DNA of 61,853 bases from CAYJLC01 sp044426345 (GCA_044426345.1 JAWXUP010000008.1:1-61853), one strand, 5' to 3'. Shown: positions 9,068 through 16,066, numbered from the stretch's first letter. Notes: generated from the sequence alone by a model not told the origin. Numbers and translations are program-made.

Positions 9068-9160
9068 AATTTACCTCTCTTTATTTTATAGTCTATTTAG
9101 ATTTATTTTTGTGTAATTTTGGCAACCACGTACAAAATCATTATAAAACATAGCACTATT

Positions 9161-9331
9161 GTAGGGGCGACCTGTGGTCGTCCGTCATATTGCGTGCATT
9201 TAATTTAATATCTGTACAAATTTTATTGCGTGGTAAACAGGACGTTGAGGACGCCATTCCCTACAGGGTGTATTATTTTTTTATTGATAATAATTTTCAG
9301 CTCTGCACGGACGAACACAGTTCGCCCCTAC
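9161..9331. repeat. 171-bp MITE-like element with 25-bp terminal inverted repeats
   Basis: The left end (9161-9185) and the reverse complement of the right end (9307-9331) match at 23 of 25 positions. Both begin GTAGGGGCGA and end TCGTCCGT, and each end is itself an imperfect palindrome. Inside are an AT-rich module (GCGTGCATTTAATTTAATAT) and a second hairpin (GGACGTTGAGGACGCCATTCC). Related pieces occur at 7151-7388, 9894-10056 and 41037-41183. There is no transposase ORF, so it is non-autonomous if mobile. I saw no clear target-site duplication. Confidence 0.75.
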
Positions 9332-9341
9332 TAGCATTTAT

Positions 9342-9815
9342 CTAAACTCCAAATTTACCCGTTAAATGTTCAATTTCAATTTCAACAACGCAGAACCTTC
9401 CTGCACTTCTTTTTGCATGTTCTTTGCCTTTTTCCATATAATCTCCAGAATATTTCTTGGTTATAGCCATAATTCCTTTGAAAATTTCATCTTCGTCAGT
9501 TAAAACTCTTGCAATACCAAAAGCAATGGCGCTTTTATACAGTGTATTAAAATCGTCTGCTATAATATTATCTTGCGTTACTACGCAAAAAGACACCTTT
9601 GGATTTTTTGAAATTGCATCAATTTTATGACTTTCGGCAGTTGTGCTATGAAAATAAATTTTTCCGTCTAAATACGCAAAACTTAGTGGCACTGCATATG
9701 GATAATCGTTGTCACCATCAACCGCAAGAACTCCGTTTGTTGCAGTTTCAAGCATTTCGATTACTTCTTCTTGCTTCATTATTTGTTTGTTAAGTCTACG
9801 TATTTCTCTGAACAT
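9342..9815 (-). CDS. Pyridoxamine 5'-phosphate oxidase-like flavoprotein (NimA-type)
   Basis: This 157-residue split-barrel protein belongs to the PNPOx-like group that includes 5-nitroimidazole reductase NimA. A conserved pattern is TNGVLAVDGDNDYPYAVPLSFAYLDGKIYFHST near the start, followed by HKIDAISKNPKVSFCVV. Such proteins bind FMN or F420/heme and reduce small molecules; the substrate is unknown. It lies inside the ilv cluster between ilvC and ilvD but is flanked on both sides by REP-like repeats, so a role in amino-acid synthesis is not implied. AAAGGAAA precedes the ATG. Confidence 0.82.
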   Translation of the reverse strand: MFREIRRLNKQIMKQEEVIEMLETATNGVLAVDGDNDYPYAVPLSFAYLDGKIYFHSTTAESHKIDAISKNPKVSFCVVTQDNIIADDFNTLYKSAIAFGIARVLTDEDEIFKGIMAITKKYSGDYMEKGKEHAKRSAGRFCVVEIEIEHLTGKFGV

Positions 9816-9893
9816 AAAAATTTCCTTTCGAGGTTGGTTTTTTGTGGATATTTTTTTGTATATTGATTAATTTTCATTAAATCATCGCATAAT

Positions 9894-10196
9894 TGTAGGG
9901 GCGAACTTTGTTCGTCCGTCATATTGCGTGCATTTAATTTAATATCTGTACAAATTTTATTGCGTGGTAATGACGTGGTAAACGGTACGTCGAGGACGTG
10001 GTAACGGTACGTCGAGGACGTGGCAAACGGTACGTCGAGGACGCCGTACCCTACAGGTCACATTTTTGTATTTATTATATTTTATTGCTTGGCAAACGGT
10101 ACGTCGAGGACGCCGTACCCTACAGGTCACATTTTTGTATTTATTTATTTTATTGCTTGGCAAACGGTACGTCGAGGACGCCGTACCCTACAGCTA
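9894..10196. repeat. REP-like element with a 68-69-bp tandem array
   Basis: A GTAGGGGCGA-type palindrome at 9894-9920 is followed by the GCGTGCATTTAATTTAATAT module. Five copies of a second hairpin, core AACGGTACGTCGAGGACG, come next. The first two are truncated and closely spaced (about 9980-10019). The last three are full (10023-10056, 10092-10125, 10160-10193) and spaced 69 and 68 bp. Each full copy is GGTACG...CGTACC with an 11-nt centre. Short chance frames on both strands are open through the array only because the repeat lacks stops. Confidence 0.8.
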
Positions 10197-10221
10197 TATA
10201 TTATAAATAATCCTAAATTAT

Positions 10222-10244
10222 AAGGGACGGGAAACCCGTCCCTT
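10222..10244. repeat. Perfect 10-bp inverted repeat downstream of ilvC
   Basis: AAGGGACGGG and CCCGTCCCTT are separated by AAA, giving a very stable hairpin about 45 bp past the ilvC stop. It could protect or end the upstream transcript, but there is no T-run on the minus strand. It is better described as a third REP-like palindrome type. Confidence 0.7.
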
Positions 10245-10271
10245 ACAGATTTTTAAAATAATTTGGTGTTA

Positions 10272-10287
10272 CCGACCGACCGACCGA
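10272..10287. repeat. (CCGA)4 tetranucleotide repeat touching the ilvC stop codon
   Basis: Four perfect CCGA units (TCGG on the coding strand) begin at the base after the ilvC TAG. Repeat slippage here would change only the 3' untranslated part, unless it runs into the stop codon. Confidence 0.85.
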
Positions 10288-11283
10288 CTAGTCTTTTAAC
10301 CAGCTCATTAATTTACGAAGTTTTGCACCAACAACTTCAACGCCGTGTGCAGCTTCCATACGACGAGTAGCTAAGAATTTAGCACGTCCACCAGCTGTGT
10401 TTTCAGTAACCCATTCGCTTGCGAAAGTACCGTTTTGGATTTCAAGAAGAACTTTTTTCATTTCTTTTCTTGTTTCTTCAGTGATTAAACGAGTACCAGT
10501 TCTGTAGTCACCGTATTCAGCAGTGTCAGAAATTGAGTAACGCATTCCTGAGAAACCACCTTCGTTGATAAGGTCTACGATTAATTTCATTTCGTGGATA
10601 CATTCGAAGTAAGCCATTTCTGGAGCATAACCAGCTTCTACTAAAGTATCAAAACCAGCTTTCATAAGTTCAGTAACACCACCACAAAGTACAGCTTGTT
10701 CGCCGAATAAGTCAGTTTCTGTTTCTTCTTTGAATGTAGTTTCGAATACACCAGCACGAGCGCCGCCGATAGCAGATGCATAAGCTAAACCGATGTCATG
10801 AGCTTGACCAGAAACGTCTTGGTGGATAGCGATTAGACATGGAACGCCACGTCCTTCTAAGTATTGTGAACGAACTGTATGTCCAGGTCCTTTTGGAGCG
10901 ATAAGGAATACGTCAACGCCTTTTGGAGCTTCAACTTGTTTGAAGTGGATAGCGAAACCGTGTGCGAACATTAAGCAGTTGCCTTCTTCAAGGTTGTCTT
11001 TGATACATTCGTTGTAAATTTGAGTTTGGTTTTGGTCTGGTGCTAAAATCATAACGATATCGCCACGTTTTGCAGCTTCAGCAGTGTCATAAACTTCAAA
11101 ACCTGCAGCTTTTGCTTTTTCAACGCTAGCTGAAGATGGTCTTAAACCGATAATAGTGTGAACACCAGAATCTTTTAAGTTTTGTGCGTGAGCGTGACCT
11201 TGGCTACCATAACCGATGATAGCAACTGTTTTGCCTTCAAGTAATGATAGGTTACAGTCTGAATCGTAATACATTTTTGCCAT
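10288..11283 (-). CDS. ilvC: Ketol-acid reductoisomerase
   Basis: The enzyme isomerises and reduces acetolactate and acetohydroxybutyrate, the second common step of Val/Leu/Ile synthesis, using Mg2+ and NAD(P)H. The protein is 331 residues, a class I (short) KARI. The cofactor motif is GYGSQGHAHAQNLKDSG near residue 25, followed by GLRPSSASVEKA, the loop that selects the cofactor. Acidic metal ligands are in ETDLFGEQAVLCGG and the C-terminal EMKLIVDLINEGGFSGM. AGGAGG precedes the ATG. The 294-bp gap upstream holds palindromic repeats, so ilvC may have its own promoter, but I see none I trust. Confidence 0.97.
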   Translation of the reverse strand: MAKMYYDSDCNLSLLEGKTVAIIGYGSQGHAHAQNLKDSGVHTIIGLRPSSASVEKAKAAGFEVYDTAEAAKRGDIVMILAPDQNQTQIYNECIKDNLEEGNCLMFAHGFAIHFKQVEAPKGVDVFLIAPKGPGHTVRSQYLEGRGVPCLIAIHQDVSGQAHDIGLAYASAIGGARAGVFETTFKEETETDLFGEQAVLCGGVTELMKAGFDTLVEAGYAPEMAYFECIHEMKLIVDLINEGGFSGMRYSISDTAEYGDYRTGTRLITEETRKEMKKVLLEIQNGTFASEWVTENTAGGRAKFLATRRMEAAHGVEVVGAKLRKLMSWLKD

Positions 11284-11386
11284 TTTAAATTTCCTCCTAA
11301 TATTTGTGTTTTATTATTCTTTTATTTATATCAAAGGTTTCCCTTTTATATCGTTTTTGTGCTGTTTATTTAATGAATTGAAACGT

Positions 11387-11504
11387 GCAAACTCCCTCCG
11401 TCAAAATCTTGCGATTTTGCCACCTCCCTCTAAGAGGGAGGCTTTTTTTCTTTGGCTCCCTCTTAGAGGGAGCTGTCACGAGCCGTGACTGAGGGAGTTT
11501 ACAT
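11387..11504. repeat. 118-bp composite palindrome upstream of ilvC
   Basis: The outer arms AAACTCCCTCCGTCA (11389-11403) and TGACTGAGGGAGTTT (11486-11500) are near-perfect inverted repeats. Inside are CAAAATC/GATTTTG and two strong hairpins, CCTCCCTC/GAGGGAGG (11423-11441) and GCTCCCTC/GAGGGAGC (about 11455-11473). The first is followed on the plus strand by seven T, so it would terminate plus-strand transcription. No ORF lies within. It looks like a mobile palindromic repeat rather than a gene-specific regulator. Confidence 0.75.
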
Positions 11505-11542
11505 TGCATTATTTTTTAATATATCTGTGCAAATTTTATTTA

Positions 11543-11572
11543 ATGGGACGTCGAGGGCGTCGTCCCCTACAA
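11543..11572. repeat. REP-like hairpin at the end of the nitroreductase gene
   Basis: GGGACGTCGAGGGCGTCGTCCC has the same layout as the second hairpin type at 9235-9266 and 10023-10193. It is preceded by the same ATATCTGTGCAAATTTTATT module. It ends 6 bp past the stop of the nitroreductase gene. Confidence 0.65.
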
Positions 11573-11577
11573 TTCAC

Positions 11578-12096
11578 CTAAAATTTGTTGTAAAATACCA
11601 CGTTTTCTTCATCGTCGAATTGATAGTGCAGTGGTGATGGTGTTGCGTCCTCTGCTGGGTATCCCATAACAAGAAGTGCTACGATGTCGTATTTTTCTGG
11701 CACTGCGAAAGTTTCACGCATTTTGGTCGGATTAAAGTGCATAACCCACGTAGAACCGATACCCATTTCCTGTGCTTTTAACATCATATATGTAGTAACA
11801 ATTGATGCATCAATTTCGTGACCATATTTTCCATCATACGGACGGATATAACAGTCTTCGCTATCAGCACAAACTAGCATTGCAAGTGGTGCGTCGAAGT
11901 GACATTTTGTGCAGTCTTTTAACTTTTCAAGCGATTCTTGGTTGTCCAAAATCAAAATTCTTTGAGGTTGTGTATTTTTACCAGTAGGCGCTAAATGTCC
12001 CGCTTGTAAAATAGCTCCAACTTGCTCTTGTGGAATAGATTCTGGTTTGAATTTACGAACAGAATAACGTTGCTCTGCTAATTTTAAAAATTCCAT
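11578..12096 (-). CDS. Nitroreductase-family flavoprotein
   Basis: This is an FMN-dependent oxidoreductase of the nitroreductase superfamily, 172 residues. RYSVRKFKPESIP (residues 10-22) and the LAPTGKNTQPQRIL segment are the usual FMN phosphate-binding elements. GIGSTWVMHFNPTKMRETF and YDIVALLVMGYPAED are conserved in the C-terminal half. The physiological substrate is unknown. It follows ilvN by 12 bp, so it is almost certainly co-transcribed with ilvA-ilvB-ilvN, but the family gives no direct link to branched-chain synthesis. Confidence 0.87.
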   Translation of the reverse strand: MEFLKLAEQRYSVRKFKPESIPQEQVGAILQAGHLAPTGKNTQPQRILILDNQESLEKLKDCTKCHFDAPLAMLVCADSEDCYIRPYDGKYGHEIDASIVTTYMMLKAQEMGIGSTWVMHFNPTKMRETFAVPEKYDIVALLVMGYPAEDATPSPLHYQFDDEENVVFYNKF

Positions 12097-12108
12097 TTGT
12101 TTTTCTCC

Positions 12109-12612
12109 TTATTCGTAGAAAGTTTCGTGTCTACCATCAACAGCAGTAACGCCTGAACGAGAAATTTCGACAACGTCAAAATCTTGCATTGCAACTAAAA
12201 CTTCGTTAATTCTTTCATTTGAATCTACAATTTCACCTAAAAGTCGTTTGTTATCAAAAGCAATGATTTTTCCACCAAACTCAAACAATTTTTTTTGTAA
12301 TTTTCCAAGAGTTTCGTTTGTATAATTAAACTTAATAAGCAATAATTCCTTGCTAATAGCCTCGTTATAAGGAACGATAACAGCCTCAATAACATACTCA
12401 ATTTTACGTAATTGCTTGTCGATTTGTTTGTGGTCTAAATCGCCATCGTCTTCGATAAGAATAGAAATCCTAGAAATTTCTGGGTTAGTATTTTCGGCAA
12501 CAGTTAGCTGTCTGATATTAATTCCACGTCTTGAAAAAACGTTTGAAACACGCATCAAAGCACCTTTTTTATTTTTAACAAGCACCGATACAATAACTCT
12601 ATTATCAGTCAT
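12109..12612 (-). CDS. ilvN: Acetolactate synthase small (regulatory) subunit
   Basis: This is the regulatory partner of IlvB; it activates the enzyme and confers valine feedback. It has 167 residues with an N-terminal ACT domain (VIVSVLVKNKKGALMRVSNVF, then GINIRQLTVAE) and a C-terminal ALS_ss_C domain. The ATG directly follows the ilvB TAG, and its GGAGG lies inside the end of ilvB, indicating translational coupling. The symbol ilvH would be equally valid. Confidence 0.95.
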   Translation of the reverse strand: MTDNRVIVSVLVKNKKGALMRVSNVFSRRGINIRQLTVAENTNPEISRISILIEDDGDLDHKQIDKQLRKIEYVIEAVIVPYNEAISKELLLIKFNYTNETLGKLQKKLFEFGGKIIAFDNKRLLGEIVDSNERINEVLVAMQDFDVVEISRSGVTAVDGRHETFYE

Positions 12613-14286
12613 CTATATCTCCTCCTTAATAATAATATCTTCAGCGCTACCACCAGGTGGAATTATTGGGAAAACGCTATCGTCTTCGTGAATTACAACC
12701 TCGCAAATTGTAGGATGTTTATTTTCGATAACATCTTTTATCGTTGTTTTAACAAATTCTGGTTTTTCTACTCTAAAACCGTCAGCACCAAAAGCTTGTG
12801 CAAGTTTGATAAAATCAGTTTTACGAGCAATATTTGTGTTTGCGTATCTACCTTTATAGAACATTCTTTGCCACTGACGAACCATACCAAGTACGCTATT
12901 ATTGATAACAAAAACCTTAATATCAAGATTTTCAGACACAACGCACGCCATTTCGTTTAAGTTCATATGGAACGAGCCGTCACCAGTGATAAGTACAACT
13001 TCCGAGTCTGGTTTTGCAACTTTTGCACCTATTGCAGCACCTAAACCATAACCCATAGTACCAAGTCCACAAGAACTTACGAAAGTACGAGGTTTTTTGA
13101 ATTTATAATGTTGTGCAGTTAGCATTTGGTGTTGACCAACATCGGTTACGATAATCGCATCTTCTGACACGTTTTGATGAATTTCTTCTAAAACGTCACA
13201 AATACTTACGTATCCTTCACGGTCAATAACTGGAAGTGGGTGCGATTTTTTATATTCATTTAAATAATCAACCCAGTCTGAGTGATTTTTTACTCTGATT
13301 TTGTCGGTTAAAATTTGCAATACGTTTTTCGCGTCACCACAAATAGATAAGTCTACCATAACGTTTTTGTTATGTTCAGAACGGTCTATGTCTATGTGGA
13401 TAATTTTTGCATTTTTACCAAAAGATTTACGATTTCCTGCAACCCTATCGTCAAAACGAGTGCCGATTGCGATGATTAAATCACATTCCACCGACGCTTT
13501 GTTCGAAACAGGAGTTCCGTGCATACCAATCATACCTAAATTCAATCTATGGTCGTATGGTATTGACGAAATACCCATCATACTAGTTGAAACTGGGCAA
13601 TCGAATTTTTCTGCAAATTCAAAAAGTTGACAGCTTGCAATTGAAAATGTTACACCACCACCAGCATAAATAAGTGGTTTTTTTGCCTCTCTAATCATTT
13701 GCACTGCTATATCGTATTTATTATCTTTCGAAGATTGAATTTCACGTTTTACAACTTTTGGTACTGGAATATATTCGCAAGTTTGTGCTGTTGCATCTTT
13801 TGCGATGTCAATAAGTACAGGTCCTGGTCTGCCAGAAATTGCGATTTCAAAAGCCTCTCTCACAACGTCTGCAAGTTCAGAAACATCGCTTACGATGTAG
13901 TTGTTTTTTGTGATAGGCATTGTAACGCCGGCGATGTCGATTTCTTGGAAACTATCACGTCCGATTAACGTTTTTGCAACGTTACCAGTGATTGCAACAA
14001 GAGGAATTGAGTCCATATAAGCGTTTGCGATACCTGTTACTATATTTGTAGCGCCTGGGCCAGAAGTTGCGATTACAACGCCTGGTTTTCCAGAAACTCT
14101 TGCGTATCCATCTGCCGCATGACAAGCACCTTGCTCGTGTGAAGTTAGCACGTGATGAATTTTGTCTTGATATTTATAAAGTGCATCGTGGATATTTAAA
14201 ATTGCTCCACCAGGATAACCAAAAACAGTGTCAACTTCCTGTTCTAATAGTACATTAATTAAAATGTCTGATCCGTTTAATTCCAC
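12613..14286 (-). CDS. ilvB: Acetolactate synthase catalytic subunit
   Basis: This TPP-, FAD- and Mg2+-dependent enzyme condenses pyruvate with pyruvate or 2-ketobutyrate, committing carbon to Val/Leu or Ile. It has 557 residues. VFGYPGGAILNIHDAL and HEQGACHAADGYAR near the start carry the TPP-activating Glu. A central Rossmann-like domain follows, and GDGSFHMNLNEMACVVSENL is the C-terminal TPP/Mg motif with downstream Asn residues. It sits 12 bp after ilvA. With IlvA supplying 2-ketobutyrate and IlvN regulating, the three genes form the isoleucine entry module. Confidence 0.96.
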   Translation of the reverse strand: MELNGSDILINVLLEQEVDTVFGYPGGAILNIHDALYKYQDKIHHVLTSHEQGACHAADGYARVSGKPGVVIATSGPGATNIVTGIANAYMDSIPLVAITGNVAKTLIGRDSFQEIDIAGVTMPITKNNYIVSDVSELADVVREAFEIAISGRPGPVLIDIAKDATAQTCEYIPVPKVVKREIQSSKDNKYDIAVQMIREAKKPLIYAGGGVTFSIASCQLFEFAEKFDCPVSTSMMGISSIPYDHRLNLGMIGMHGTPVSNKASVECDLIIAIGTRFDDRVAGNRKSFGKNAKIIHIDIDRSEHNKNVMVDLSICGDAKNVLQILTDKIRVKNHSDWVDYLNEYKKSHPLPVIDREGYVSICDVLEEIHQNVSEDAIIVTDVGQHQMLTAQHYKFKKPRTFVSSCGLGTMGYGLGAAIGAKVAKPDSEVVLITGDGSFHMNLNEMACVVSENLDIKVFVINNSVLGMVRQWQRMFYKGRYANTNIARKTDFIKLAQAFGADGFRVEKPEFVKTTIKDVIENKHPTICEVVIHEDDSVFPIIPPGGSAEDIIIKEEI

Positions 14287-14298
14287 AATTATCTCTCC

Positions 14299-15501
14299 CT
14301 ACTCTAATGTAATTTTATACCCTAATTTTGTAAGTCCGTAGACTACTTTTGCTCCGTGATCTTCGCTACCAACTTCGCAACCAATGTGGATAATTGCCTC
14401 GTCTAAGCTTAAATCAACATTTACTCTGTCGTGCGATACTAATACAATGTTCGCACCAAGTTCAGAGATGCTTTGAGAAAGTTTAACCAAACTACCTGGA
14501 ACGTCTGGTAGAATTGTGTTAAATTTCATTTGTCTGCCACGTTTCACCAAACCTTTTTGGATAACACGGTGGATAAAACTAACGTCGATATTACCACCCG
14601 ATAATATACACGCAACTTTTTTATCGCGAACGTCAATTTTTCCGTTTAGAACTGCCGAAAGTGACGTTGCACCAGCTGGTTCTATGACTTGTTTTGAGCG
14701 TTCTAAAAGTAATAATATAGTTTCAGCGATTTCGTCATCAGATACTGTAACGATTTCATCAACGTATTTATTTATATATTGGTGTGTGATTTCACCAGGA
14801 TTTTTAACAGCGATACCGTCTGCAATAGTACGAACAAATTCGCTTTGCACAACTGCATCTTTGCCAAAAGAATTTTTGATAGCTTTTGCACCCTCAGCTT
14901 GTACACCTATAACTTTTATGCGAGGATTGATGTTTTTAATGCAACACGCAACGCCAGATAAAAGTCCGCCACCACCAGCTGGAATTACAACTATATCGAC
15001 AAGTGGTAAATCAGCAAGTATTTCAAGTCCGATTGTACCTTGACCTGCGATTACATCTTCATCATCAAATGGGTGCATAAAAACGCCACTTGTTTCGTCG
15101 CGAATTTCGATAGCTTTATTGTAAGCATCATCATAAACATCGCCGTGAAGTACAACTTGTGCTCCGTAACCTTCAGTAGCTGCAACTTTTGCAATTGGAG
15201 CTGACCTTGGCATAACGATTGTTGCTGGAATACCTAATTGTTGAGCTGCAAACGCGACACCTTGAGCGTGATTTCCTGCACTAGATGCGACAACAGCGTT
15301 TGGTTTTTCAGCCTCATTTAGCACTGCCATTTTATTATAAGCACCACGTATTTTGAAAGAACCGGTTTTTTGCAGATTTTCAAATTTTAGATAAACTTCT
15401 GCATCCACCATATCTGAGAAAGTTTTTGAACGCTCGATAGGTGTTTTATGAATTACGCCTTGCAGTCGATAAGCTGCCTGTTCGATATCTTTAATAGTCA
15501 T
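14299..15501 (-). CDS. ilvA: Threonine ammonia-lyase (deaminase)
   Basis: This PLP enzyme converts threonine to 2-ketobutyrate, the first step of isoleucine synthesis. I chose the ATG at 15501 (400 residues) because GGAGG lies 5 bp upstream; the open frame extends 13 codons further into the attenuator hairpin. FENLQKTGSFKIRGAYNK carries the PLP-Lys, and GGGGLLSGVACCIK binds phosphate. A single C-terminal ACT domain (PGSLVKLSQSISELGANIVLV) makes it the short form often called TdcB-like. In this operon a biosynthetic role is more likely than a catabolic one. It is controlled by a T-box and an apparent leader-peptide attenuator. Confidence 0.94.
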   Translation of the reverse strand: MTIKDIEQAAYRLQGVIHKTPIERSKTFSDMVDAEVYLKFENLQKTGSFKIRGAYNKMAVLNEAEKPNAVVASSAGNHAQGVAFAAQQLGIPATIVMPRSAPIAKVAATEGYGAQVVLHGDVYDDAYNKAIEIRDETSGVFMHPFDDEDVIAGQGTIGLEILADLPLVDIVVIPAGGGGLLSGVACCIKNINPRIKVIGVQAEGAKAIKNSFGKDAVVQSEFVRTIADGIAVKNPGEITHQYINKYVDEIVTVSDDEIAETILLLLERSKQVIEPAGATSLSAVLNGKIDVRDKKVACILSGGNIDVSFIHRVIQKGLVKRGRQMKFNTILPDVPGSLVKLSQSISELGANIVLVSHDRVNVDLSLDEAIIHIGCEVGSEDHGAKVVYGLTKLGYKITLE

Positions 15502-15519
15502 TTTTTCCTCCAAAATATT

Positions 15520-15566
15520 AAAAAAGCCTCTGCTTATCACACAAATAGGTCATAAACAAAGGTTTT
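15520..15566 (-). terminator. Attenuator terminator directly before ilvA
   Basis: On the minus strand AAAACCTTTG (15557-15566) pairs with CAGAGG-C-TTTT (15522-15532), with one bulged C and one G-U pair, and is followed by six T. The loop is long (24 nt). The left arm also forms part of an alternative 11-bp pairing: CCTTTGTTTATGA (15550-15562) with TCATAAACAGG (15603-15613), which lies inside the leader ORF. The two structures exclude each other. The ilvA ribosome site follows 9 bp after the T-run. Confidence 0.65.
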
Positions 15567-15585
15567 AAAGTTTCATAATAATCAT

Positions 15586-15684
15586 TTAAAAAAACTTATA
15601 ATCCTGTTTATGAGTATGACAAAGCACGAAGACCACCAGAATAATCTCCATAATTATTAAGTTTGCCAGCGCTAAACTTGTCAT
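15586..15684 (-). CDS. Branched-chain-rich leader peptide of the ilv operon
   Basis: This 32-codon ORF has an ATG at 15684 and TAGGAG upstream (GGAG at 15695-15698, 10-bp spacing). Codons 4-21 read LALANLIIMEIILVVFVL, with 12 of 18 being Leu, Ile or Val. They include CTG, GTG and GTC codons that look uncommon in this AT-rich sequence. The remainder is polar (HTHKQDYKFF). The size and composition resemble the ilv leader peptides of enterobacteria. It lies between the T-box terminator and the second terminator, where a translated attenuator would be expected. A small membrane peptide is the alternative. No homologue is known to me. Confidence 0.7.
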   Translation of the reverse strand: MTSLALANLIIMEIILVVFVLCHTHKQDYKFF

Positions 15685-15726
15685 AATATAAAATCTCCTA
15701 TAAGTAAATTTATTGCTACTAAATAT

Positions 15727-15979
15727 AAAAAAAGCTCCCTCTCCGTTAAGAGACGAAGTTTAAAAACTACGTGTTACCACTCTCGTTGCTGTTACTAAAA
15801 ATAACAACCACTCTTAATTTTATAACGTAAATCACTCCGTCAAAACTTACTTTTAGTTCAGTTTCAAAGCATAAAAGATGATAAATTTAATACATTGGTA
15901 ATGTCTTTCAGCAACCGACATCTCTCTAAAACCCTCAGTGAAAAAATCCGTGTTCTTTATCACAGCCCATATTTCCTTG
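15727..15979 (-). promoter_or_regulatory. T-box riboswitch leader, probable isoleucine specifier
   Basis: Stem I elements are visible on the minus strand: AGAGAGATGTC, the apical GGTTGCTGAAA closed by ATGTC/GACAT (15900-15920), and the base pairing ATAAAGA/TCTTTTAT. Just above the base on the 3' side is TTATCATC (15877-15884), which offers AUC codons and suggests tRNA-Ile. The conserved antiterminator sequence appears as GAGAGTGGTAACACG (15770-15784). A terminator (15735-15758, ten pairs with one mismatch) and seven T follow. Uncharged tRNA-Ile should favour readthrough into the leader peptide and ilvA. Confidence 0.9.
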
Positions 15980-15985
15980 TATTAA

Positions 15986-16014
15986 ATATTAACACACACT
16001 TCATTTATTGTCAA
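15986..16014 (-). promoter_or_regulatory. Promoter of the ilv operon
   Basis: TTGACA (16009-16014), a 17-bp spacer and TAATAT (15986-15991) on the minus strand place the transcript start near 15979, immediately before T-box stem I. It is the only strong promoter seen for the ilv cluster. Confidence 0.88.
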
Positions 16015-16066
16015 CACTTTTCACCGATTTATTAGAATAAAATATCCTTTTTTGAGTGCATAATTA

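Noticed and set aside
9957..10223. Overlapping open frames of 67-70 codons on both strands, full of repeated RTPYPTG or RRPRRTVC text.
   Set aside because: They are translations of the tandem hairpin array. They lack ribosome sites and are open only because the repeat unit contains no stops.
7001..10290. The palindromic elements considered as CRISPR repeats or as ordinary terminators.
   Set aside because: Spacing is irregular, the same modules occur in fixed order, and T-runs are absent. A REP/MITE-like origin explains them better.
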